A DNA stretch of 64,000 bases from the NCBI GenBank assembly GCA_030068075.1, contig CM057844.1, forward strand, positions 5,828,001-5,892,000, given 5' to 3'. Origin of the DNA: Paguma larvata. Lineage: Eukaryota; Chordata; Mammalia; Carnivora; Viverridae. The translations under genes were made by a program, and so were the position numbers. Shown piece by piece: positions 1-10,289 of the stretch. The notes below the pieces were generated by a model, which ran no database searches, had not been told where the DNA came from, and was given only the letters and a program-made list of their open reading frames with translations. Within the stretch, counting starts at the first letter, position 1. Each line of letters starts with the position of its first letter.

Positions 1-711
1 GAGGACAAGGTCTCTGGAATAGCCAAGTCATTACTGGGTAGCAGTCAGAAGAGGACAACTGCCTTGGTGGCTGGGGTCCATGCCTTGCCCCTCCCCTTCA
101 AGGTACCAGGGAGATTTCCTCTGCCAGTCTCACTGTATGAGATTTAGCTGGGCCCGGGATGCTTTTTGCCTAGGTCTGTATGTCCGGTGGTTTCTTAGGT
201 AATGGAAAAGGAGAAGCCTGAAGCGGGGTGAGGGGTAGGAAGTTAGCGGAAGAACAAAAGCCAACTGGGAAGGCTGCAGGTGTCCCCCTAGCTGACCTTG
301 GCAGGACAGCTCCCCTGGCCAAATGTAATGGGATGGGTGAAGGTGGGTGAAGAACTTCTTCCTTTAAGCACCAGGCTGCCTCCCCAACATGAGTTCTGTG
401 CCTTTTCTCCTTAGCATCAAAAGGTCCCGCAGAGGAGCTAAGAGAAGATCTTCCTCCATGAAGTGCCAACAAATTATACATTTGGTCAAAGAACCCACAT
501 TTCAGCCAATGATCATGTGTTGCCATCTTGTTCATCTCTGGACCCTCTAAAACAGAGTCTTGCCCATGGTAGAAGTTAATATGAATATTTCTATATTCAT
601 GTATAGAGATAGTTCTTGGAATTGGATGGCAAAAAGATCATCAGAGTCAAGGACATATACTCAGTGCCCTAAAATAGCTCCCAATCCCAGCCCAGACATA
701 GGTCCTCTTAC
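1..711 (-). other. SLC24A3: Intron 3' of the 271-nt exon (partial)
   Basis: This is unique-looking intronic sequence downstream of the 271-nt exon in transcript direction. I searched it for the next NCKX3 exon (start of the second membrane cluster) and did not see one, nor a recognisable repeat. Confidence 0.6.
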
Positions 712-982
712 AAGGGAGGTCGAACGGTGTGTATGGTCCTTCGTCATCATCTTCATCCTCCTCTTCCTCTTCGTCATTCTCATTGTTGTCGTTGTCCTCA
801 TTCTCATTCTCTGTCTCATTACCAGCCTCAGCAACAACATCATCTCTCCGAGTCCCATTCACTCCTCTGTCTGGGCCACTGCTGGGCCCTGTCCCATTCT
901 CCACAGTGTGCTTAATTGGGATTTTGATGGCCACCTCTGATTCTCCATTGGCGTAGGCCCTACTGTTTATGAGTCTTTGTCT
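712..982 (-). CDS. SLC24A3: SLC24A3 coding exon (271 nt), acidic part of cytosolic loop
   Basis: After acceptor CTTTCTCTTTCCAG the frame reads RQRLINSRAYANGESEVAIK, followed by a Gly/Pro/Ser-rich segment and VNGTRRDDVVAEAGNE. A long acidic low-complexity run (ENENEDNDNNEND, then five Glu, then DEDDDEG) follows, and the exon ends PYTPFDLP plus one base. The donor is CCTT followed by GTAAGAGG. The acidic run is near the C-terminal end of the intracellular loop, just before the second membrane cluster. It is built from GAR/GAY/AAY codons, so it is effectively a coding trinucleotide-like repeat and could vary in length. Several overlapping ORFs on both strands here (poly-Ser on plus, Met/Thr/Arg-rich on minus) are frame shadows of this composition. 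Confidence 0.95.
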
Positions 983-1760
983 CTGGAAAGAGAAAGTCAC
1001 ATTCTTACCACAGTCAGAGGGACTGTAGATCCTCACAATTAGAACACCAGCTATTAGGACCTTTTTCAGGATGTGACAGGGAGATGCTTCCAGGAGACTC
1101 TTCAGTGAAGTCTTAAGGGATTCCTCAAAGTAATAAGCAACTCAGACAACTTCCTCTAGGAGGAAGGATTCACCTGTTATGACCCATAGGAGTTCAAAAT
1201 CCCTTTAGAGGAAATATCCTATCTCTCCAACACACCCTTCTTTTCTATCAGCATTCTTGATTCCCGGGTACTGTACTATCATCTTTATTCTCCAGACTGT
1301 AGGAATCACTTGGCCCATATATGAAAAAGCCACACAAATGTGTATGGACTAGGGTATCAAAAAGGCTGCCACTCCAGAAAAAATGGATACACAGGAAAAT
1401 TCAGGTCAGAGACGACATTACCTTAAAGTAAGTCAACCTTGATTTAGCAACTGCTTTCGTGCAAGTTTACATCAGAGGGTTCTACCCATATGGAAGATGA
1501 AAAGAAAAAAGGTAGGTAGAGGAGATAGGAGAGTTTTTCTATATAACTGGGAGCCTGATCATGTGTTTCAACATGTGGGGGGAAGAGAAAGAAATAAGAT
1601 GTAGAGCTGGATCCATGAGCAAAGATGTTGGGAAATAGCTGAGGAATATTATCATGTTCAATGTTGAGTTTTCTATTTTTGTTTTCAGACCAAGAAACTT
1701 TCTCCCCTTCCCAATGTCTCCCACCCCTGTCCAGTGGCAAACAGAGTGTTTCCCAAATAC
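983..1760 (-). other. SLC24A3: SLC24A3 intron (778 bp)
   Basis: This short intron joins the 161-nt and 271-nt exons. It starts with GTATTT and ends with CTTTCCAG on the minus strand. I recognise no repeat or other gene in it. Confidence 0.8.
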
Positions 1761-1921
1761 CTCATTGATCAACATGCGACTGGCCATGGAGAGTCGGGTC
1801 TTGGGGGGAAAGTGGCTGGTGATCATGATTCGAAGTCCAGCCTCAGAGAAAGAAAGCTGGTGAGGGTAGGCTGACAGCAGCTCATCTACCATGATCACTG
1901 ACGCTTTGCGGTGGAAATTGG
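1761..1921 (-). CDS. SLC24A3: SLC24A3 coding exon (161 nt), cytosolic loop
   Basis: The exon starts CC (completing an Ala codon) after acceptor TTTTCTTAG and encodes NFHRKASVIMVDELLSAYPH through SRMLINE, ending in phase 0. It contains a basic HRK patch, an amphipathic VDELLSAYPHQLSFSEAGLR segment and the proline motif FPPKTR, all in the intracellular loop. The donor is GAG followed by GTATTTGG, which lacks the usual +5 G and is weaker than the other donors here. If the following intron were retained the frame would stay open for about 73 more codons, to a stop near 1539. A long tetranucleotide pyrimidine tract begins about 70 nt upstream in transcript direction. Confidence 0.95.
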
Positions 1922-1987
1922 CTAAGAAAATTAAAAACACAAAGTAAAGATAACATTGAGGCTAGGAGCAGGAAAGAGATATTTATT

Positions 1988-2298
1988 TAGTCTTCTTTCC
2001 CTTCCTTCTCTCCCCTTCTCCCTTCTTCCCACCCCCACTCCCTCCTATCTACTCATTTATCATCCATCCATCCATCCTCTCATCTACCCCTCTATCCTTC
2101 CTTCCATCTACCCAATCATCCATCTACTCACCCACCCATCCTCCCATCTACCCTCCCTTCCTTCCTTCCTTCCTTCCTTCCTTCCTTCCTTCCTTCCTTC
2201 CTTCCCTCCTTCCTTCCTTCCTTCCCTCCTTCCTTCCATCCATCCAACTATCCATCCATCCGGCCATCCATCCATCTGGCCATCCATCCATCCAAGGA
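1988..2298 (+). repeat. Tetranucleotide pyrimidine tract (TTCC / ATCC)n
   Basis: Runs of CCTT/TTCC, with the purest block near 2148-2238, are flanked by CATC/ATCC repeats with CGG and TGG interruptions. On the gene's coding strand it reads (GGAA)n/(GGAT)n and ends about 70 nt upstream of the 161-nt exon's acceptor. It is compound and imperfect, so it is likely polymorphic in length. Confidence 0.95.
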
Positions 2299-3449
2299 AG
2301 GCTGTAGTGGGAAAAATTTAGAGAAGAGTCAAACTCTTCTTTCCATGAGGCTCATTGATATAGCTTGTTTGAAATGATTTAAAACAATTTAGGTATCATT
2401 CCCTGGCACAGTAAGAATGAATGATAACTGGATAGAATTCCTCTGTGTCTTCAAAGGATTTTTTCCCCACCGCTCAGACCTGGGGCACAGGAAAGATCCC
2501 CAAAATATTCAGTAACCCTTTATGCCTTTCAAATGTCAATGATGTTCAATGTTCTGAGTTGTTAAAAGCTGCAGGGCTGACTTTAATGCCCAGTGGAGGG
2601 CTTTGTGAAGAAACGCACACACTGCTATAGTCTATGAGCAGGGCTGACAAACACGGGTAGGTGGCTGAGCTGGCCACATTACAGAGGCCAAAGGTCCAGT
2701 GGGACCCAAATAGGTGCAGGCCTGATATAAAAGTTTCACCAAGGCCCAAGTTTCCTCTCTACGAATGTGCAATATGAGCACACAACTCACTGGTACCTGG
2801 CCGCACACTCTCCTGGTCCTCACTCCTGTTTTCCAAGCCACTAAACCATGAAATGATCTCTGGAAACACTGACTAATATGATGTAGCTCTTTTTGGTTCC
2901 CTAAGAATATTCCTTTTTTGGTTAAAAACTATCCAGAAGAGAAGAGATTAAATCCTTATGTGGGATGGCACTGAATACTCTTACGTCTTTTGTTAAACAT
3001 AACCAGAAAAGTGTATCGCATAATCGATTTTCAAATTCAAATAATTACCCACAGATTTCAAACTCAGACATATATTTGAAAATAACACAGATTTTCTAAT
3101 TTCTTTTTTGTTTTTCCTACAAAGCAACCATATGGGACCGAGAAGAAATAAACCCACACATTTTTAGAGAAATTTAAAAGAAAGTAAGTGAAAAACAAAA
3201 CACATTCTAAGGCAAAAGTAAATGATAATTTTCTGTGTTCCTCTAAGAAAGAATATTATTAGGGAGCACTATCTTAGTTCTTTAAGTATATAAGCTGCTT
3301 AATGAGAATGAGAATCTATTGAATATAAGAATTACTTTGAAAAAAAGGGAGGTGGGTAATATACCATGTCAGTTTTCTGCTTGGAAACTCAGGTAATGTA
3401 GCCCAAAAGTGAATTTGGATATAATAATACACTAACAACAATGATCACA

Positions 3450-3600
3450 AAAGGGGTATTTTACATACTTTATCTCCTCTATGTGTTAAAAAGTTATCCC
3501 TATTTTGCAGAATATAAAATCGAGGTCCACTTGCTTCACGGTCACACAGCCAAAATGTGACAGTCAATACTTCAAATACCTCAGTCTAATCTCAGTCTTC
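3450..3600 (-). repeat. MIR-like SINE fragment
   Basis: The text ATCCCTATTTTGCAGA followed by GGTCACACAGCC matches the minus orientation of the MIR core (cattttacagatgagg ... gtcacacagc). It is degraded and its edges are approximate. Confidence 0.55.
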
Positions 3601-3861
3601 TCTCCTTTATGGTCCTGTCCTAATTCCCCTTTCCCCTTGCCACTCCCAGCGAATGTTTTGCTCAAGAACTTCATGAAGCTTTCCCAGGCAGCTTATCAAC
3701 ATGTATGACTGCCCCAGGATGTAGCCAAAGACAAGCAGGGGTGACCAGACCCTTCTCTCCTTTGGTCCGGTCTGGGGCAGTCAGCAACCCGCCAAGCCAG
3801 CCATGGAGCCCCAGGGAGGCTCCCAGCACTCCCTCCTTGGACCCAGGTTCCATGCGGTTAC

Positions 3862-3995
3862 CTTTCTTGAGTAGCACCACAGTTGCGTCACAATTGCTGC
3901 TGTCATCGATTTCCGCATTGTTGGCTAAGCCATTGACCATGTTTCCAGTACCTTTCGTTCTCCTTTCGAAGCACTGATGGATGCAAGCGTTATAT
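3862..3995 (-). CDS. SLC24A3: SLC24A3 coding exon (134 nt), start of cytosolic loop
   Basis: The acceptor CTTTGTTCAG is followed by A, completing a Lys codon, then YNACIHQCFERRTKGTGNMV and further residues ending VVLLKK. The exon ends in phase 1 (AAAG followed by GTAACC). The text moves from the end of the membrane helix into a polar segment containing two Cys (ACIHQC), a basic ERRTK patch and an Asn/Asp/Ser-rich stretch. This is the N-terminal part of the large intracellular loop between the two exchanger membrane clusters. The 44 complete codons and phases match the expected NCKX3 layout. A plus-strand ORF at 3705-3977 is an antisense shadow. Confidence 0.94.
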
Positions 3996-4510
3996 CTGAA
4001 CAAAGTAACAAGCAAAAGGAGTCTGTCAGCTTTTGCTGTTCCCCCATTTCCCATCCCCCATCCGTGTTCTGCGCAACTACCAGTCTAGGTGTATTATTAT
4101 TGTTATCATTTTGTCCTCCCGTTTTCCCTGCAGAAAATGCAACCTGTCCTATTTTCCAACTTAAGGATCTATGGTAAGTGAAAATAAAACCAACATTACA
4201 TAAATCAATAGAGACCCACTGCTTTCTTTGCAGCCTCTCAGGGATTGAGGTCCCCTGCTCACAGTCTGTGCATGGAAGGGCTGCCATGAGGCTCAGCGGG
4301 ATGGGCAAGGTCTACCTTCTCTTGGCCATGACTCCAGGATCTATTGCTGTCAGGGACCTACTTGATGGGGGAAGGAGAGCAGGTGTCACATCCATGCCCA
4401 GTGTGTCATGGTCTACGTGTTACAGGCTGGCTGGCTCTCTAAGTTTCTGTATTTGGTTTTCTAAAATCACAGGTTGGGATCCTGTGTATTTCTGTTAATG
4501 CTGGGCTATT

Positions 4511-4700
4511 GGGGTGCCTGGGTGGCTCAGTTAAGTGTCAACTTCTGCTCAAGTCATGATCTCACAGTTCCTGAGTTCAAGCCCTGTGTCTCGCTCTGTG
4601 CTAACAGCTCAGAGCCTGCTTCGGATTCTATGTCTCCTTCTCTTTCTGCCCCTCCCCCACTCATACTGTCTCTCTCTTTCAAAAAAAAATTAAAAAGATT
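4511..4700 (+). repeat. tRNA-Lys SINE (felid CAN SINE)
   Basis: It has the head GGGGTGCCTGGGTGGCTCAG, an internal CAGCTCAGAGCCTGCTTCGG segment, a CT-rich body and an A-rich tail. It is antisense to the gene. Similar copies occur throughout the window. Confidence 0.93.
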
Positions 4701-5084
4701 TTATAAAGTTAAGCAACCAATTATAATAAGTGGGATTTGGTTTCTAATTTTAAAAAGGTTTATGAGATTAAAATAAAACTGTAAAAAATGGCATTCATGC
4801 GATCATTAAAAATTTGAACACAGATTTGGTATTTAATTACACTAAAGAAGTAGCATTAATTTTGGGTGTGATAATGACATGGTGGTTATGTGGAAGGTGA
4901 GTCCTTTTAGAGACGTATACTGAGATTTTTATAAATGAACTGGTATGCTGTCTGGGGCTTCATATTATGTGGAGGGAAGGAAATGGATAGGGGTGTGGGC
5001 TGGTGGCCATCAGGGCTGGTGGTGAGCATGGGGGGGTGGTGGCTTGTCATACTATTCTGTTGGCTTCTGTAAATATTCAAATTC

Positions 5085-5295
5085 ATTTTTAAATTATTTT
5101 TAATGTTTATTTTTTGAGAAAGAGAGAGAGAGAGAGTGGCAGAGGCAGAGAGAGAAGGAGACACAGAATCCGAAGCAGGTTCCAGACTCTGAGCTGTCAG
5201 CACAGAGCCTGACGAGGGGCTCAAACCCACAAACTGCGAGATCATGACCCAAGCCGAAGTTGGATGCTTGGGTGACTGAGTCACCCAAGGGCCCC
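5085..5295 (-). repeat. tRNA-Lys SINE (felid) with perfect TSD
   Basis: It reads in minus orientation: AATGTTTATTTTTTGAGAAA at the tail side and a GGGCCCCT-like head at the right. A perfect 15-bp target-site duplication TAAATATTCAAATTC flanks it at 5070-5084 and 5296-5310, so the insertion boundaries are well defined. Confidence 0.95.
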
Positions 5296-5398
5296 TAAAT
5301 ATTCAAATTCTCCTTAATGAAAAGGTCTCCCCACTTTGTAAACTCAAGAAAAATGTCTTGTCCTACGGATAGAGCTATGGGGGAGAGGCAATATTTCT

Positions 5399-5616
5399 TT
5401 CTTTGTTTTTTAAAGTTTATTTTTGAGAGAGAGAGAGAGAGAGGCAGAGCACAAACTGGAGAGGGGCAGAGAGAGAGGGAGACACAGAATCCAAAGCAGG
5501 CTTCAGGCTCTGAGCTGTCAGCACAGAGCCTGACACGGGACTCAAACCCACGAACTGTGAGGTCATCACCCGAGCCAAAGGAGGACGCTCAACCCAGTGA
5601 GCCACCCAGGTGCCCC
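5399..5616 (-). repeat. tRNA-Lys SINE (felid)
   Basis: Minus orientation, from AAAGTTTATTTTTGAGAGAG to GAGCCACCCAGGTGCCCC. It is flanked by AATATTTCT at 5390-5398 and 5617-5625. It lies only about 100 bp from the preceding SINE, in the same orientation. Confidence 0.95.
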
Positions 5617-5789
5617 AATATTTCTGTCATCTTGGCTCAGAATCCATTTTCTCCATAGAAATACCAACTTTCAGTGCAACTGTGTGTTACACATTTATTT
5701 GGATTTGGAGAACAAGGTAATAACACTATGTATAGTACTGTTATGAGAGCTTTCTTGAAACCAGATATTAGTCAATAACTTAGCTGTGC

Positions 5790-5960
5790 TGTCACATTTC
5801 ATCCTTACAAACAACCTTTGTGGTAAGAGGCATTATGAATCCTGTTTTGGAAGACAGGAAACAGGTTCAAGATAGCTGAACGACTTGGCTGAGGTCTTAC
5901 TGCTGGCAAGTGGTAGGTGGGAGCTGTGACCAGGCAGAGCTGAACGTGACACCCTTGACC
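5790..5960 (-). repeat. MIR-like SINE fragment
   Basis: The text TTGGAAGACAGGAAACAGG followed by GACTTGGCTGAGGTCTTACTG resembles minus-oriented MIR. It is diverged and its edges are uncertain. Confidence 0.5.
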
Positions 5961-7744
5961 TCAACCACCAAAATACACTGCCTCGCCTGGGGGCCAGATT
6001 CCAAAGAAGGAACCCAGATATACAGAAATCAATCCTCACTAGGGCCAAGTATGCCTCATGCTCCCTTAAGATCTCTATCTACTTGGCCAAACAAAAATTG
6101 CTTTTTGACTTTTACACAGAATGTTTAAAGTCATCCACCCAGGGGGCAGCTGACAACTTTAATATATGCTGTTTTTAACTGATGCTACTCAGTTTTATAT
6201 GTTTAATTGAATGTTTTAAATTTTGTGCCTGCACCCTGAAGCTATCTTATTGTGGAGTGTGCAATTTTATAAATCAGATTTTATAAAACCCAATGATTAA
6301 AGCCTATGATTGCAGATGGGAATGGCTAAAGAGCAGAGATTTCAATTTAGAACTTGGGACCATAATTTATGCAGAAAATTCTGTGAGCACGGTAGCTGCC
6401 ATTCCCCATTTTATTTGTATCCTGCTGGTTTGAGCAGCTGGAAGGTTGGTAAAGTTGAGGCATCAGCAGAAATACACCTCATTAGTTTTCACACTAGGCA
6501 TAGTTTGGGGGCGAGGAGAGAAATTGTTCACAGTGTTTTCTTAATGTCCACAAGCCCTGCCAGCAACTCATGAGCTTTACGATGGTCGGCAGAGGGGTGC
6601 AGTGGTCACACAATGCATGCTAACAAAATTCCTCAACCTTCCTTCCCTTTAGACCAGCTGTAGTGTAAGCCCTCCTTATTCTGTGAAGCCCCTGGTAATG
6701 CACAATGGGACATGCTCTCATCTAAATTCAGATTCAAAACCCAGGATCAATGTTGGGCACAGACAGTCAATTCTTCTGGAATAATTGACTGATTCGCCCT
6801 TTCAAAGGGGAAGAAAAGGACTCTTGACTCTTTGGGAACTCAAACTTAGAGCCTCAAAACGTTTTTTAAAAAAGGAGGGGGTGAAATAATCAATTTAAAA
6901 AACACTGAAAGAAGATGTGTGCTTTGTTGAGGCCTCCTCATAGTGGCCCCTAATGGTTTTGCTATTTAAGAGAGAGAGGAGCAAGATGCCTTCAAAGACT
7001 TTTCCTCTGGGGTCTAGAAACTCTGGAAGGCCTGTAGGCCAACTCTGGTTTTTGTGGGAGCCCACTAATTGGCATTTTTAAATGGAAGGTGATGAGTCAT
7101 AAAAGCACCTGATTTCTTTGTCAGCTATCCCATGGTAACTCCACACTGGGATACTCTAGAAATATGCTCTTCTGGTATCAAGACCCAGGTATTGGGACAG
7201 CTCCTGAGGCAAAGGCTGGACGCCATATTGAGTGGACTGATGGTAGACTGCTTACAGCCCACACTGAACATCAGCTAAGCCAGTTCCTACCTTTACTGTC
7301 CATGTGATGTTTGCCAATGGCCAGACTGATTTCTCAAAACATATCTCTCAGACACTAGTGGCCAGAAATAATTTTTGTCAGACCTCAACAGCAAAGATGA
7401 CTTGATATGTCAAATTCTACCTGCTACCTTATGTCCAAACTGGCAATTTCTGATTGTGTTCTACTTTCATGCCCCCTGAGAAGTAGTCACATATGCTGGG
7501 GGAAGTATGGGTTAATTTAGAATGAAAGAAATAGTTCCCAGGGGGTCCCAGTAGCTGCAGCATGAAATGTCTCTGCATTATTTATAAGTTCCTCATCTCA
7601 ATAGTACTTGGCAAGAAGATGAACCAGCAGGTTCACAGCCATGGTGCTTACATTTACCTTAGAGTAAGGGAAACACCAGCAATTTAATTCTTGATACAAA
7701 GAGTAAGCTACCTTGGCTCCAGGGGGAAAAAAGAGTATATGAAG

Positions 7745-8216
7745 TGGTGGTTTTAAAATATATCTGCAAATTCTTTGACACTCCTCCTTTCAAAAGGTGA
7801 AGCAGACTCCTTGAACATGGGCTGGACTTACTGTGTATAACTTTTGAGACCAGATTATAAAAGGCACTGGGGTCCTTCTTGCTCTCTCTCTTGACTCACC
7901 TGTTCCCTTGTTGTGGGGACACTCAACCAACCCCAAGGAGAGGCCCATGTGCTGAGGAACGGAGGACTCCAGCTAACAGACAGTATCAGCTCACTAATAG
8001 AGCAAGTGCGCCATTTTGCATTCTTAGTTAAATAGATGACGGCCACTCTGACCAACCTCTTAACAGCAATCTCAAGGAAAACCCTGATCTAGAACTTCTC
8101 ACTTAAGTGCTCCTGGACACCTAACTCAGAACCTGTAATGAGATAACACATCCTTCTAGTTTTAAGCCACTACGTTTTGGGGTCATTTGTTACTCAGCAA
8201 TAGATGACTAATACAA
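7745..8216 (+). mobile_element. MaLR-type (MLT1-like) LTR fragment
   Basis: The internal layout and the end TTAAGCCACTACGTTTTGGG, then GCAATAGATGACTAATAC, are typical of solitary ERVL-MaLR LTRs. It is old and non-coding; a 66-aa ORF across it is chance. Subfamily not assigned. Confidence 0.65.
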
Positions 8217-8659
8217 TATGAATAATGGAAGTCTGCCGATTTTTGATCCATGGTTTTAGCCATCTCTTAATTAGTTCTGGTTCCATCTTCATCACCCTAT
8301 ATAGAAGTATAACTTAGTGAGTTTTACTTCCTTTCTTGTTATGAAAAAGAGTGAAAAACAGCCCAAAGTGCCAAAAGCTAGGTTTCCAGGTCTTAAAGGG
8401 TTTGAGAAATCCTCAAGTTAAATACTAAAGCTTTGATTCAGTCATCACATAGGGATTGTAAGAGTCTTTGCTACTATTACTAATCAAAACTTCAGTGATT
8501 CACAGCAGGTTGCTGAGGGAACCAATGAGTCCATGATAGACCTCATCAAAAGCTGGCCAGCTACCTTCCCTCCCCTCCGTTCCCCTTTCCATACTATCCC
8601 ACAATGCTAAATGTAGGAAACCGTTTTGGAAAAGAAAACCAAGAAGGCATTTTACTTAC

Positions 8660-8713
8660 TTCATTATGACAATGTAGACAAGATACATCAGCACGAGGAC
8701 TAAAGACTCCCAC
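8660..8713 (-). CDS. SLC24A3: SLC24A3 coding exon (54 nt), membrane helix before the loop
   Basis: The exon opens with G, completing the split Trp codon, and encodes WESLVLVLMYLVYIVIM before ending in AA of a Lys codon. This is one strongly hydrophobic helix, the last of the first membrane cluster before the cytosolic loop. The acceptor is GGTTTTACACAG and the donor is ATGAA followed by GTAAGT, a strong site. The exon has phase 2 on both sides, so its length is a multiple of three. Direct joining of its neighbours would nevertheless read TG+A, a stop codon. A purine-rich (plus strand) tract lies about 430 nt upstream in transcript direction. An MaLR-type LTR lies about 440 nt downstream. Confidence 0.93.
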
Positions 8714-9144
8714 CTGTGTAAAACCAAGAATGGCTGGTTAAAGGAAGTCTCCACAGGCAGGCATGCAACATACCAGCCTGTCTCTGAAAGTCCACGTGAT
8801 GCAAATGACGGTTAAACCAGGTAAGCAAGGCAAGGATGAAGGGAAGGTGTGGACTGGTTACAAATATCTCCTGGTCTGCAGACATTTCTATGCTGCGTAT
8901 GGCCTTCGATCCACTTTCTTTTCCTCCTCTACCTAAAAGGAAAATGCTGCTTCCCCTGTCATTCACTTACCCAGAAGCGTTCTGTGAGAGCAGCAAGTCT
9001 ACCATAATATTGCTGAATATAGGCCTGTATTTATAAATCTGTCTACAGCTTAATCATTCACTAAAACCATTCAGATATAAAGGGTAAACTAAAGGAATTG
9101 ATAGGGGTGACAAAGGGATTGCTGGATACAGAGGAGTAAGGCAA

Positions 9145-9146
<2 letters not shown>

Positions 9147-9194
<48 letters not shown>

Positions 9195-9398
9195 GATGGA
9201 GAGAGGGAGGGGAGAGAAAGAGAGGGAGAAGGAGGGAGAGATAGTGGAAAAGGGAAGAGAGGGGGGAGGGAGAGAGATAAACGGAGGGGGAAAGAGAGAG
9301 GGAGAGGGAAAAGATAGAGGGAGGGGGAGGGGGGCAGAGAGGGAAAAGGAGGGATGGGGGAAGAAGAGGGAGAGAGAAAAACCTAGGCAGGGAAGATG
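9147..9398 (+). repeat. Polypurine tract: (GA)n then GGGAGA-rich
   Basis: About 20 GA units are followed by roughly 200 bp of almost pure G/A with only scattered T/C. The coding strand of SLC24A3 is therefore CT-rich here, about 430 nt upstream of the 54-nt exon. The 68-residue Arg/Glu/Gly ORF over it is low-complexity noise. Confidence 0.95.
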
Positions 9399-9700
9399 CT
9401 AACAGGAAGCATAAGAATGGACAAATGGAAAACGGTCAAGAGAAAGAAAGAAAAAAAATAATGAAACCTACAGGAATGTACCTTGAGCTTCTGATAATTT
9501 GAATACTCCTATTTTCTTCATTTTAGTAACTTCCAGTTAAAAAACCAGGGAATGTGATTTCTAGGTTCCCCTTTAGCTGTAGAATTGAGGGAGGAATTCT
9601 GGTTTCGAGAAGTTACTGGAGAATGGTCTATGAAGAAATTCTAGGTCACGTCTTTCCTTCCAGTTTTTCTTTTCAAGCTCCATGTCTAAGAATTGACCCT

Positions 9701-9910
9701 CGGGGGCACCTCGCTGGCTCAGGAGGTTAAATGTACAACTCTTGGTTTCAGCTCAGGTCATGACCTCACAGTTCATGAGATTGAGCCCCACACTGGGCTC
9801 TGCACTGGCAGTATGGAGCCTGCTTGCGATTCTTTCTCTTTCTCTCTCTCTGGCCTTCCCCCACTCAATGATGTCTCTCTCATAACAAGTAAATAAAATC
9901 TTAAAAAATC
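9701..9910 (+). repeat. tRNA-Lys SINE (felid)
   Basis: The head is GGGGGCACCTCGCTGGCTCA, followed by a CT-rich body ending ATAAAATCTTAAAAAATC. A short TGACCCT duplication is seen on both sides. Antisense to the gene. Confidence 0.92.
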
Positions 9911-10289
9911 CTGACCCTTGGGAAATATGTGGTCAAGTGTAAAAAGGACGCACACACTAGGGTTTCCGTTGTAGTGGTGTTTACAAACGCAAAGTGCAGG
10001 AAAGAAGCAAGACAGTTACAGGATGGGAGGCCCGGTGCATATGTTAGGATAGGTACATCCACACGGTCGGCTCCCATGCTTTAGTTCAGAATGATAATGC
10101 AAACGTGTGTGTATCTGGTATAGAAAGTACTTTCGATGCAAGTTAAGAGGAGAAATCAGAGGGTCTACACTTCTCCGCCGTCAGCCACATTTCTGGGTTC
10201 TTTTCTTAGTAAACCTTCTCAAAGGGATGCATACACTCCACTGCATCACCGCGCTTTCCCTTTCCAAATCCTCTAACGTCCACATCCAT

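Larger units (their letters stand above)
1922..3861 (-). other. SLC24A3: SLC24A3 intron (about 1.9 kb)
   Basis: The intron starts GTAACC and ends TTCTTAG on the minus strand. It holds the long TTCC/ATCC tract near 1988-2298 and a MIR-like fragment near 3450-3600. The section 2300-3440 is AT-rich unique sequence where I see nothing else. Confidence 0.8.
3996..8659 (-). other. SLC24A3: SLC24A3 intron (4.66 kb)
   Basis: This intron lies between the 54-nt and 134-nt exons. It carries three tRNA-Lys SINEs (4511, 5085 and 5399), a MIR fragment near 5790-5960 and an MaLR-type LTR near 7745-8216. I recognise nothing in 5960-7740 or 8217-8659. Confidence 0.8.

Noticed and set aside
727..956. Poly-Ser and His/Ser-rich plus-strand ORFs
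   Set aside because: They are antisense shadows of the acidic codon repeat in the 271-nt SLC24A3 exon.
9196..9402. Arg/Glu/Gly-rich plus-strand ORF
   Set aside because: It is a translation of a purine microsatellite, which opens frames without coding meaning.
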